Positions 36,639 to 48,261 of a stretch of DNA of 64,000 nucleotides are shown here, in pieces (within the stretch, counting starts at the first letter, position 1; the number at the start of each line of letters is the position of its first letter). The notes beneath the pieces were generated by a model that saw only the letters and a program-made list of their open reading frames with translations, was not told the origin of the DNA and made no database searches. The stretch is from positions 62,001 through 126,000 of the forward strand of contig JBGAGT010000001.1 of assembly GCA_044226535.1 (NCBI GenBank). Direction: 5' to 3'. The stretch is from VBCG01 sp044226535. GTDB taxonomy: Bacteria; Pseudomonadota; Gammaproteobacteria; Burkholderiales; Casimicrobiaceae. The translations under genes and the position numbers were made by a program.

Positions 36639-38339
36639 TCAGCTCCGCGGGACGCAGAAGCCGACGCCGTCCGCGCCGAGCCCCTCCGATGCCCATCCCT
36701 TCGCGATCATCGCCGCGCGGACGTCGCGCGACGTGGTATAGCGATGGTTCGCGTCGCTGCGGTTGTTGAAGAGGCGGAACACCTGCGCTGTCCCGTTCGG
36801 GCAGCTCCCGTCGCCGTTCACCGGGTAGACGTCGAAGGCATCCAGCGTCTCCTCGATCCAGGCGTCGCCGAACATCGGCTTCATCGCCGCGCATTCCTGC
36901 GGCAGCGCCGAGTAGAAATGCGTGTCGAGGCCGGCCTCGGGACGGCCGTAGAAGCGGCATACCGGTGACGTCGGGTCACCCGAGTCCGCCGCCGCGGCGA
37001 ATACCGGGAATGACTGGCCGGTGCGCGCCCAGCCGGCGAAGGCTCCGCCGTCGAGTGCCGCAATCTCGTTCGGGTCGGCGGTGACGAAGTAGTGGTCCTT
37101 GTCGGCGCGGACGTATTCGATGGCCTCCACCGCACGGGCCGTGGGTGCGATGAAGTCGATCGCAACCTCGAGGTTCTCGCGCGTGGGGTCGTTCGATGCG
37201 CGATCGTCGAGCACCGATGTCGAGGTGCGGCGCGCGACCACGTCGTATTCGACCAGCACGGCATCTTCACAGGGCGCCGCTGCGTGGCACACAGGCAGGC
37301 GCGTGCCGACGGCGCGATTCGAGCGTCCTTCGGATCCCATTCGCGTCAGGCTGGGAAGCGTGTCGAAGAACATGACGGCCCCGGTCCGCGGGTCGAGCCG
37401 GTAGAGTCCCTGGTTGTCCTCGACGCTGCGCGCCTGATCGGTAAACATCACGTTGCCGGCGCCGTCGACGAACATCGAGTCGATGCCCGCGAGATTCGGG
37501 TAGATGCGGGCAAGGTCGAGCGTGGCCGCATCATAGGCCAGGATTGCGTATCCGGAAGTCGAGACGAGGCCGATGTAGAGAACACCCGCGACGTCGTCGT
37601 AGGCCATCGCGATCATCGTCGCGTTCCCGCCGCCTGGCGCCGTGACCTCGGTCGCGGCGAGCTCGGCACCCGTGCCGGCATCGACGGTCGCCAAGCGGTT
37701 GCGACAGCCCGTGAGCAGGCCACTGCCCCCCGCCGTGGTCACAGTCGCCGCCAGGACCACCGGATTGTCGCTGGCCGCGCAGGCGAAGGGCAGCTTGGCC
37801 GCGACCGCGAGCGGTGCACGTGACATGCGCCAGATGGACGTTCCCAGGCTGTCGACGACCACGGCAAACAGCCGTCCATGCGCAGCATCGAGTGCGAGGC
37901 TCCATACGCGTCGCCGCGTGACGTCGTCGTACGTGGTGACATCGAGTGCATCGACGATCGTGCCTCGCAGGGCATCGATTTCCAGCAGCGAATACCAGTA
38001 ATCGTCGTCGTGCCAGTTGCCGGCGAGCACGTAGGCTTGCGTGCCTCGCGGGTCGCCGACGCCTTCGCTGGACATGTACATACGGCCCGAGGGGACGGGC
38101 GCAACGGCCCGCGGTGCCGCAGGCATTGCGGCAAGGTCGCGCACGTACATCGACGTTTCGGCGGGCTCCGGGAGGCCCACGATCCGCGGATCGAGGTGCT
38201 GGCCCACCACCACGCGCGCAGCCGAGGCAGGTGTCGTCGCGAACATCGGCCAGGCGATCGCCGCGAGCAGCAATGCTCGCGTCCACGCTTTCAGGACGAA
38301 GAAGCAGCGAATCGCAGCCCAGGGCGACGGCGGACCCAT
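36639..38339 (-). CDS. secreted propeller-like protein with C-terminal DUF5648 domain
   Basis: 566 residues with a signal peptide around residues 15-40. Residues 45-400 look like a beta-propeller: repeated strands end in short aspartate-rich turns (TVDAGTGAEL, LYRLDPRTGAVMFFD). From about 410 comes DUF5648: YVRADKDHYFVTADPNEIAALDGG, AFAGWARTGQSFPVF, CRFYGRPEAGLDTHFYSA, FRLFNNRSDANHRYTT and GLGADGVGFCVP. DUF5648 proteins are exported and of unknown role, possibly carbohydrate or surface binding. A paralogue lies at 39154-40845, on the other side of the FMN reductase gene. The last 160 residues of the two are nearly identical. Confidence 0.85.
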   Translation of the reverse strand: MGPPSPWAAIRCFFVLKAWTRALLLAAIAWPMFATTPASAARVVVGQHLDPRIVGLPEPAETSMYVRDLAAMPAAPRAVAPVPSGRMYMSSEGVGDPRGTQAYVLAGNWHDDDYWYSLLEIDALRGTIVDALDVTTYDDVTRRRVWSLALDAAHGRLFAVVVDSLGTSIWRMSRAPLAVAAKLPFACAASDNPVVLAATVTTAGGSGLLTGCRNRLATVDAGTGAELAATEVTAPGGGNATMIAMAYDDVAGVLYIGLVSTSGYAILAYDAATLDLARIYPNLAGIDSMFVDGAGNVMFTDQARSVEDNQGLYRLDPRTGAVMFFDTLPSLTRMGSEGRSNRAVGTRLPVCHAAAPCEDAVLVEYDVVARRTSTSVLDDRASNDPTRENLEVAIDFIAPTARAVEAIEYVRADKDHYFVTADPNEIAALDGGAFAGWARTGQSFPVFAAAADSGDPTSPVCRFYGRPEAGLDTHFYSALPQECAAMKPMFGDAWIEETLDAFDVYPVNGDGSCPNGTAQVFRLFNNRSDANHRYTTSRDVRAAMIAKGWASEGLGADGVGFCVPRS

Positions 38340-38489
38340 GCGGTCAGGGTAGCAGAGCGGCTGCCGATTCCCCGCGCAGGTACACAAGTGCGCAGATCCA
38401 GTCGCCTTCGGGCGAATTCGCGCGCCGCCAACCGGCAGCGGCCCGAATGCGCTAACGTACGGATTCTTCCTCCCATTCACCAATACGCC

Positions 38490-39050
38490 ATGGCCCAGAA
38501 GACACTCGATGTCGCCGTCCTCGTCGGCAGCCTCCGCAAGGAATCGCTCAATCGCAAGATGGCGCACGCGCTCGCCGGCGTGGCGCCGTCGTCCATGAAG
38601 CTGGAGATCGTCGAGATCGGCGGACTGCCGCACTTCAACCAGGATTTCGAATCCGAGCTGCCCAAGGCTGTCGCCGATTTCAAGGCGCGCATCAAGCGCG
38701 CCGACGCGGTGCTGTTCGTCACGCCCGAGTACAACCGCTCGGTGCCCGGCGTGCTGAAGAACGCCATCGACTGCGGTTCGCGCCCCTACGGCGCCAGTGC
38801 CTGGGATGGCAAGCCAGCGGCAGTCGTCAGCGTCTCGCCGGGGGCCATCGGCGCGTTCGGCGCCAACCACCACCTGCGGCAGTCGCTGGTCTTCCTCAAC
38901 ATGCCGACGCTGCAGCAGCCCGAGGCGTACATCGGCGGCGCGGGTACCCTGTTCGACGAGGCCGGCAAGGTCAACAACGAGAAGACGCGCGAGTTCCTGC
39001 AGAAGTTCGTCGGGGCCTTCGAGACGCTGATCCGGCGCTACGTGAGCTGA
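38490..39050 (+). CDS. NADPH-dependent FMN reductase (flavodoxin-like)
   Basis: 186 residues. The flavin-binding start VAVLVGSLRKESLNRKMAHAL, then FVTPEYNRSVPGVLKNAIDCGSRPYG and SVSPGAIGAFGANHHLRQ are the family signature. It reduces FMN, quinones or azo compounds with NADPH in the cytoplasm. It is a single plus-strand gene wedged between two minus-strand DUF5648 paralogues, facing one and turning its back on the other. No co-regulated neighbour is visible. Confidence 0.92.
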   Translation: MAQKTLDVAVLVGSLRKESLNRKMAHALAGVAPSSMKLEIVEIGGLPHFNQDFESELPKAVADFKARIKRADAVLFVTPEYNRSVPGVLKNAIDCGSRPYGASAWDGKPAAVVSVSPGAIGAFGANHHLRQSLVFLNMPTLQQPEAYIGGAGTLFDEAGKVNNEKTREFLQKFVGAFETLIRRYVS

Positions 39051-39153
39051 CGCCGGGCGCGGCCCTGCCCCGGGTTCGCCGCTGCAGCGGCGCCGCGGAG
39101 GGCGAACGTAGCGGAGGGCGCGAACGCGGCGCAGCAACGCAGCTGCGCGGCGC

Positions 39154-40845
39154 TCAGCCGCGCGGGACGCAGAAGCCGACGCCGTCGGCGCCCAGGCCTT
39201 CGGGAATCCAGCCTTGCGCCATCATCGACGCGCGGATGTCGCGCGACGTGGTGTAGCGGTGGTTCACGTCGCTGCGATTGTTGTACAGGCGGAACACCGG
39301 GGCCGTCGCATTCGGGCAGCTCCCGTCGCCGTTGGCCGGATAGGCGAAAAACGCCTCGAGCGTCTCCTCGATCCAGGCGTCGCCGAACATCGGCTTGATC
39401 GCCGCGCATTCCTGCGGCAGCGCCGAGTAGAAGTGCGTGTCGAGGCCATACTCGGGGCGACCGTAGTAGCGGCACACCGGCGAGGTGGGGTCGCCTGAGT
39501 CCGCCGCCTCGGCGAACACCGGGAAGGACTGTCCCGTGCGCGCCCAGCCGGCGAATGCGCCGCCGTCGAGTGCCGCGATCTCGCTCGGGTCGGCGGTCAC
39601 CAAGTAGTGGTCCTTGTCGCCACGCACGTATTCGACCGCCTCGCGCACCTGCGCGACAGGCGCCACGAAGAACGGAATGACGCGCCAGATGCCGCGTGTC
39701 GGGTCGTCGACCGCCCTTTCGTCGATGCGGACGGTGGTGTAGGCGCGGGTCCGCAGGTCGAAGGCTTGCACTGCAGCGTCGCAGGCGGAGCCACACAGGA
39801 CGTGGTCCGCCTGGTAGACGCCGACCAGGCGGTCACCCCGGCCACTGGTTGCCGGGAAGCGGATGTCGGCACTCATGGCACCGGCATCGGCCTGAAACCC
39901 GGTCGCCGGGTCGAAGCGCAGCAAGCGCGCCGTCACGAGATCGGGAGCGAACTCGTAAACCATCGAATGGATCGCGCCATCCGCGGCGACCCACGCCGGT
40001 GAATCGAACCCGGTCCCGAGATAGGCCGTCCGGAGGTCCAGCCGCTGCGGCTCGAAGACCACGATCGTGCTCGTGCTGCGCGTACTCATCGACGCATAGA
40101 CCACGTCCAGCACGTCGTCGTAGGCGATGCCCGCCAGCGATGCGGCCGCGCCCGTAGCCGGATCGCGCGCGTCGACGAAGGCCCGCCGTGCCCCCGTGCC
40201 GGCGTCGACCGCCATCAGGCGATTGCCGCAGCTGCCGATCAGCGTGCCGCCGTCCACGGTGACGAACGCCAGGTGGGACAGGTCGGGATCGTCGCAGCCG
40301 AACGAGGTCTTCTGCACGATGTACAGCGGGTCGCGGCGGATCTTCCAGATCGCGGGCGCGCCGCCGTCGGTCACCAGCGCATAGAGCAATCCCCGTGGGG
40401 CGTCGGGCACGAGATCCACGACGCGCTGGCCTGGCGTGGCTTCGTAGGTGAAAAGGTCGATCGACGCGTTGATGCGCCTGCGCAGGGCGTCGAACTCGAC
40501 GATCGCCGATCGGCGCGTGGACCCGAGCATGTAGTCGACGGCCGCATACGCCCTTGTGCCGCGCGCATCGCCCGCGGCCGGACCACCGCCGATGTACTCC
40601 CGGCCCGCCGGCCAGGAGGGAATCGTCGCCGACGGGACCGCGGGCGAGACGAGGTCGAACTGCGAGAACGTCAGGGTCGACGGAGGCAGGGGCGCGGAAA
40701 CGTCGCTTTGGTAGCCCTGCCCCACGACGACGGCCTGGGCGTGGACGCAGGACGCCGCGCCTGCGGCGAGCAGGAACAACAAGGCGCCCGGCACCCCGCT
40801 GCGAGCCCATCCGGCCCCCGGTGCATGCTTCGCACGCTGGTCCAT
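39154..40845 (-). CDS. secreted propeller-like protein with C-terminal DUF5648 domain (paralogue)
   Basis: 563 residues from ATG 40845, preceded by a G-rich run that can act as ribosome binding site; ATG 40857 is an alternative. Signal peptide (LLFLLAAGAASCVHAQA) then a propeller-like region with RLMAVDAGTGARR and RFDPATGFQ turns, and DUF5648 from about residue 405. The C-terminal domain matches the paralogue at 36639-38339 almost residue for residue, while the propeller halves have diverged strongly. This suggests duplication followed by selection or gene conversion on DUF5648 only. Function unknown; export to periplasm or surface is likely. Confidence 0.85.
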   Translation of the reverse strand: MDQRAKHAPGAGWARSGVPGALLFLLAAGAASCVHAQAVVVGQGYQSDVSAPLPPSTLTFSQFDLVSPAVPSATIPSWPAGREYIGGGPAAGDARGTRAYAAVDYMLGSTRRSAIVEFDALRRRINASIDLFTYEATPGQRVVDLVPDAPRGLLYALVTDGGAPAIWKIRRDPLYIVQKTSFGCDDPDLSHLAFVTVDGGTLIGSCGNRLMAVDAGTGARRAFVDARDPATGAAASLAGIAYDDVLDVVYASMSTRSTSTIVVFEPQRLDLRTAYLGTGFDSPAWVAADGAIHSMVYEFAPDLVTARLLRFDPATGFQADAGAMSADIRFPATSGRGDRLVGVYQADHVLCGSACDAAVQAFDLRTRAYTTVRIDERAVDDPTRGIWRVIPFFVAPVAQVREAVEYVRGDKDHYLVTADPSEIAALDGGAFAGWARTGQSFPVFAEAADSGDPTSPVCRYYGRPEYGLDTHFYSALPQECAAIKPMFGDAWIEETLEAFFAYPANGDGSCPNATAPVFRLYNNRSDVNHRYTTSRDIRASMMAQGWIPEGLGADGVGFCVPRG

Positions 40846-40951
40846 GATGCCCCCCATCCAGACTTCCGCCCGGAAGGCTAGCACGCTGCGGTCACGCCGG
40901 CATGGGATGCGCCGGGGAGTGCTTACCCGTTGCGGACCACGCCCCCGGGCT

Positions 40952-41302
40952 TCAGCGCGCGAACTTGCGGATCACCGCCATCGCCTCGTCGATCGCAGTG
41001 TCGCCCTGCCCCGACTTCACCGCCGATTGCACGCAGCCGTGCAGGTGGTGCTCGAGCAGGCCCAATGCGACGGCGTCGAGCGCCGCCTGCACGGCCGCGA
41101 CCTGCGTCAGCACGTCGATGCAATAGCGCTCCTCCTCGATCATGCGGCCGATGCCGCGCACCTGGCCCTCGACGCGCGCGAGCCGCTTGATCAGCGCGTC
41201 GCGATCCTTGCGCGGCGTGGCCGGGTGGGCATGCACCGGGATTCCGATGGCGAGCCCATCGCGCGAGGCAGTTTCCTTCGCCTTGTCAGGCCGCGACGCC
41301 AT
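40952..41302 (-). CDS. csoR: copper-sensing repressor, CsoR family
   Basis: 116 residues, an all-helical tetrameric repressor. The copper ligands fit the CsoR fingerprint exactly in spacing: Cys 61, His 86 and Cys 90 (Cys, +25, +29). The region RLARVEGQVRGIGRMI is the family core. The N-terminal 30 residues are a His-containing tail (IPVHAHPATP). Cu(I) binding would release it from the operator at 43764-43784 upstream of copA. It is the last gene of copA-copZ-csoR, its start overlapping copZ by 17 bases. Confidence 0.92.
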   Translation of the reverse strand: MASRPDKAKETASRDGLAIGIPVHAHPATPRKDRDALIKRLARVEGQVRGIGRMIEEERYCIDVLTQVAAVQAALDAVALGLLEHHLHGCVQSAVKSGQGDTAIDEAMAVIRKFAR

Positions 41303-41506
41303 AGCCCGCGTCCTCGATCGCCGCCACCAGCTTCGCGCGGTCGGCGCGCCGCTCGTCGAACGCAACCTTGGCGTGCGGGGGTTGCAGCGTGACCTCGACG
41401 CCCTCGACACCGGGCACGGCGGTGAGCACGCGCGTGACGCTGCCCACGCAGCCGTTGCAGGTCATGCCCTCGATATCGAATTCCAGCGTTTGCACGGTTC
41501 TTCCTT

Positions 41507-41510
<4 letters not shown>
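41286..41510 (-). CDS. copZ: copper chaperone, heavy-metal-associated domain (CopZ)
   Basis: 74 residues, a single ferredoxin-like metal-binding domain. The Cu(I) site is GMTCNGC near residues 15-21. It carries Cu(I) in the cytoplasm to CopA. The ATG overlaps the copA stop (ATGA) and its end overlaps csoR, so the three are one transcript. Confidence 0.92.
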
Positions 41511-43753
<2,243 letters not shown>

Positions 43754-43760
43754 GATCACC

Positions 43761-43789
43761 AATATATACCCTATTGGGGTATATTTCAA
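43761..43789 (-). promoter_or_regulatory. copA promoter with CsoR-type operator in the spacer
   Basis: Minus strand: -35 TTGAAA (43789-43784), 17-base spacer, -10 TATATT (43766-43761). Spacer and edges form the inverted repeat ATATACCC / GGGTATAT (43764-43771 with 43777-43784), centred on TATTG. TACCC-N5-GGGTA is the pattern of CsoR operators, so bound CsoR would block RNA polymerase. The expected transcription start lies at about 43753-43755, on or next to the GTG used for copA. Confidence 0.85.
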
Positions 43790-43799
43790 CCCTGCAGGG

Positions 43800-44114
43800 C
43801 TAGAGCCGCACGCGTCCCCGCAGGATGTCGACGAACATCCGCCAGTCGCCGATGAAGCTGTAAAGCGGGTGGCGGAAGGTCGCCGGCCGGTTGTGCTCGA
43901 AGTAGAAGTGGCCGATCCAGGCGAAGCCGTACCCGGCGATGGGGGCCGCGATGAGCCAGCGCAGGTCGCCGGTCACGAGCGCGGCGCCCAGCGACGCGAG
44001 CACCAGCACGCTGCCTGCGAAGTGAAGCCGCCGGCAGCGCGGATCGGCGTGCTCGCCGAGGTAGAACGGGTAGAACTCGGCGAAGGACTCGAAGCGAGGC
44101 TTCGTGGCGCTCAT
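43800..44114 (-). CDS. Mpo1-like membrane protein (DUF962)
   Basis: 104 residues. The start FAEFYPFYLGEHADPRCRRLHFAG and the later GYGFAWIGHFYFEHNRPATFRHPLYSFIGDWRMF are the DUF962/Mpo1 signature, with conserved His residues likely to bind iron. Yeast Mpo1 is a dioxygenase that shortens 2-hydroxy fatty acids by one carbon. Two membrane helices span 35-75. It follows lysS after a repeat pair of 65 bases and is divergently placed from copA's promoter only by strand-shared direction, so read-through into the copA promoter is possible. Confidence 0.88.
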   Translation of the reverse strand: MSATKPRFESFAEFYPFYLGEHADPRCRRLHFAGSVLVLASLGAALVTGDLRWLIAAPIAGYGFAWIGHFYFEHNRPATFRHPLYSFIGDWRMFVDILRGRVRL

Positions 44115-44130
44115 GCGGCGTGGCGGCGCA

Positions 44131-44177
44131 TGGGTCCCCGCTTTCGCGGGGATGACAGGGCGCGGCGCGGGGATGAC
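44131..44177. repeat. palindromic repeat unit and half unit between lysS and the DUF962 gene
   Basis: A full unit (TGGGTCCCCGCTTTCGCGGG then GATGAC) at 44131-44156 is followed by a truncated copy, GCGCGGGGATGAC, ending at 44177. It lies 3 bases from the lysS stop, so it would be the first structure in the lysS 3' RNA. Confidence 0.8.
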
Positions 44178-44179
44178 GC

Positions 44180-45741
<1,562 letters not shown>

Positions 45742-45745
<4 letters not shown>

Positions 45746-46452
45746 GCGTCGGTCCCGGTGCGCAGCACGCGCGCATGCGCGCGCGCGGCGTCGAGGATCG
45801 CCTGCGGCGAGGTGTCGCGGTAGTCGCGCATCGTCACCACCACGTGCGGGGCGCCGAGCGCCTCGGGCGCCACGCTGGTGGCGAGCCCCACCGCCAGCAT
45901 GCCGGCGCGGCGCGCGCCCTCGACGCCCAGCGGCGCGTCCTCGAACACGATGGCGTCCGCGGGGTCGGCTCCGATGCGGCGCGCCGCCAGCAGGAAGAGG
46001 TCGGGCGCGGGCTTGCCCTGCGTCACCTCGTGCCCGCCGGCGACGGCGTCGAAGAAGCCGTCCATGCCGAGGTTCGACAGCGCGAAGGCGATGTTGTCGG
46101 CGTCGCCCGCGGTCGCGCAGGCGAGCTTGACGCCTGCGGCGCGCGCCGCCGTGGCGAAGGCCTTGAAGCCCGCAACCTCGCTGAAGCGCGCGCCGAAGAT
46201 CTCGCGGTACAGCGCCTCCTTCTCCTCCACCAGCACGCGCAGCTCGTCCTCGCCCAGTGCACCATCCCGGCTGAAGTACTCGCGCATCACCTCGAGGCCG
46301 GTTCGGCCCGCGGTGCGCGCGAAGAAATCGATGCCCAGCGTCCCCTGCCCCTTGCGCTTGAAGAACTCGACCCACGCCTCCTCGTGTGAGGGCATCGAGT
46401 CGATAATCGTCCCGTCGATGTCGAAAATGAACGAAGCCTTGCCGTCGACCAT
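45742..46452 (-). CDS. HAD-family phosphatase (beta-phosphoglucomutase-like)
   Basis: 236 residues. Motif I FDIDGTIIDS, motif II in ATAGDADN, motif III Lys in GKPAPD and motif IV VFEDAPLGVEGA are in order. The helical cap (EEAWVEFFKRKGQG) places it in the class I cap, PGMB/phosphatase group. A GGGAG lies 10 bases upstream of ATG 46452. It is inserted between prfB and lysS, coupled to lysS by ATGA, so it is co-expressed with translation genes. Substrate is unknown, probably a small sugar or metabolite phosphate. Confidence 0.9.
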
Positions 46453-46466
46453 CCCATTGCTCCCTG

Positions 46467-47574
46467 TCACATCACCCCCTGTTTCAAGCTGGCGGCGATG
46501 AAGTCGTCCAGGTCGCCGTCCAGCACCGCCTGCGTATTGCCCACCTCGTAGTTGGTGCGCAGGTCCTTGATCCGCGACTGGTCGAGCACGTAGCTGCGGA
46601 TCTGGTACCCCCAGCCGATGTCGGTCTTCGCGTCTTCCAGCTTTTGTTGCTCCTCCTGGCGCTTGCGCAGCTCGAACTCGTAGAGCTTGGCCTTGAGCAT
46701 GGCCATGGCCTCGGCACGGTTGCGATGCTGAGAGCGGTCGTTCTGGCAGGTCACCACGATATTGGTCGGCAGGTGCGTGATGCGCACCGCCGAGTCGGTC
46801 TTGTTGATGTGCTGGCCGCCGGCGCCCGAGGCGCGGAAGGTGTCCACGCGTATCTCGGCGGGGTTGATGTCGACCTCGATCGAGTCGTCGACTTCGGGAT
46901 AGACGAACACGCTGGCGAACGAGGTGTGCCGGCGCGCGTTGGAGTCGAAGGGGCTCTTGCGCACCAGCCGGTGCACGCCGGTCTCGGTGCGGAGGTGCCC
47001 GAACGCGTACTCGCCGGTCACCTTGATCGACGCGCTCTTGATGCCCGCGACGTCGCCGGGCGACTCCTCGAGGATGTCGACGCCGAAGCCCCTGCGCTCG
47101 CAATAGCGCACGTACATGCGCAGCAGCATCGATGCCCAGTCCTGCGCCTCGGTGCCGCCGCTGCCGGCCTGGATGTCGAGGAAGCAGTTGTTGGGATCGA
47201 GGGGGTTGGCGAACATGCGCCGGAACTCGAGCCCGGCGACGGTCTTCTCGACGCCCGCCAGGTCGTCGGCGACCGCGAGCATGGTGGCGTCATCCGCATC
47301 GGCCCGCGCGAGCTCGAAGAGCTCGTCGCTGTCGCCGAGCCGCGTACCGAGGCTCGACAGCGTGTCCACCACGTCGTCGAGCTGCTTCTTTTCCTTGCCG
47401 AGCTCCTGCGCCCGCGCGGGATTGTCCCAGACCTTGGGGTCCTCGAGCTCGCGCGCGACCTCGTCGCGGCGCGCCGACTTCACATCGAAGTCAAAGATAC
47501 CTCCGCAGCTCGGCCGTGCGCGTGCGCAGGCCGGCGAGCGAATTGGCGATCTGGTTGATCTGTTCGGCTTCCAT
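46467..47574 (-). CDS. prfB: peptide chain release factor 2, with programmed +1 frameshift
   Basis: RF2 reads UGA and UAA stops. The first 27 codons (from ATG 47574) end at an in-frame TGA at 47493-47491, and the rest of the protein continues in the +1 frame from codon GAC at 47492-47490 to TGA 46467. The shift site is CTT TGA C preceded by GGAGG-TAT, the well-known autoregulatory signal: low RF2 lets the ribosome slip. The GGQ motif is in SGAGGQHINKT and the stop-recognition tripeptide region is present. Total about 368 residues. It heads prfB-HAD-lysS. Confidence 0.97.
47490..47503 (-). promoter_or_regulatory. RF2 programmed frameshift site
   Basis: Minus strand reads GGAGGTATCTTTGAC: a Shine-Dalgarno-like GGAGG three bases before CTT, then the stop TGA followed by C, the weakest context for termination. 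In E. coli the leading element is AGGGGG; here it is GGAGG at almost the same spacing. The slip CTT to TTT moves the ribosome by +1. Confidence 0.95.
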
Positions 47575-47594
47575 GGTGCGGGTTTCCAGGAGGA

Positions 47595-47711
47595 TGGGTC
47601 CCCGCCTTCGCGGGGATGACAACCCGCCTTCGCGGGGATGACGATCTGGGTCCCCGCCTTCGCGGGGATGACAACCCGCTTTCGCGGGGATGACAACCCG
47701 CTTTCGCGGGG
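47595..47711. repeat. cluster of five tandem palindromic repeat units
   Basis: Five copies of CCCGCYTTCGCGGGG, four of them followed by GATGAC and mostly separated by AA or a short GATCTGGGT, occupy 47595-47711. They lie between prfB (minus) and the hydroxylase small subunit (plus), so they form part of the prfB leader region. All copies face the same way, unlike the opposed pairs elsewhere, giving a 22-base period for copies 1-2 and 4-5. Confidence 0.85.
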
Positions 47712-47787
47712 CCAATCGGTAATTATAAGGCGTAAGATGCTCGCCCTCGACCGAAACCGCCGCGCGGCCGCACGCGGAAGCCAAAAG

Positions 47788-48252
47788 ATGCCCACCTATT
47801 TCGTCAACAAGACCCGCGTCGACGTCAGCAAGGACGTCGCCCCCGACACGCCGCTGCTGTGGTTCCTGCGCGACCACCTCGAGCTCACCGGCACCAAGTT
47901 CGGCTGCGGCATGGCGCTGTGCGGCGCCTGCACGGTGTTCGTCGAGGGCAAGCCGGTGCGGAGCTGCCAGACGCCGATTTCCACCCTCAAGCAGGGTGCG
48001 GACATCACCACCATCGAGGGGCTCGCCTCGCGCGAGGCCAAGGCCGTGCAGGACGCCTGGACGAAGCTCGACGTCCCGCAATGCGGCTACTGCCAGTCCG
48101 GCCAGGTCATGTCGGCGACCGCGCTCCTGGCATCCAACAAGCGCCCCACCGACGCCGACATCGACGGCGCGATGGCCGGCAACGTCTGCCGCTGTGCGAC
48201 CTATGTGCGCATCCGTGCGGCGATCCACGAAGCGGCCAAGAGCCTCGCCTAG
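47788..48252 (+). CDS. [2Fe-2S] subunit of a molybdenum hydroxylase (xanthine dehydrogenase / isoquinoline oxidoreductase type)
   Basis: 154 residues. The plant-type cluster cysteines are in FGCGMALCGACTVFV…VRSC and the second cluster in CGYCQSGQ…GNVCRC. It passes electrons from the molybdenum subunit. ATG 47788 has a GGAAG 7 bases upstream; the frame is open further up but those codons are repeat DNA. The large subunit starts 9 bases after the stop. The lack of an FAD subunit gene is typical of the IorAB and aldehyde-type enzymes that give electrons to a cytochrome or quinone. Confidence 0.93.
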   Translation: MPTYFVNKTRVDVSKDVAPDTPLLWFLRDHLELTGTKFGCGMALCGACTVFVEGKPVRSCQTPISTLKQGADITTIEGLASREAKAVQDAWTKLDVPQCGYCQSGQVMSATALLASNKRPTDADIDGAMAGNVCRCATYVRIRAAIHEAAKSLA

Positions 48253-48261
48253 GAGCCCGCG

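Noticed and set aside
39077..39092. 16-base perfect palindrome CGCCGCTGCAGCGGCG after the FMN reductase gene as a terminator
   Set aside because: No T-run follows on either strand, and GC-rich palindromes of this size are expected by chance here. Nothing more can be claimed.
43754..43789. N-terminal extension of CopA starting at TTG 43789
   Set aside because: These codons coincide with the promoter hexamers and the CsoR operator, and the residues have no match to CopA N-termini.
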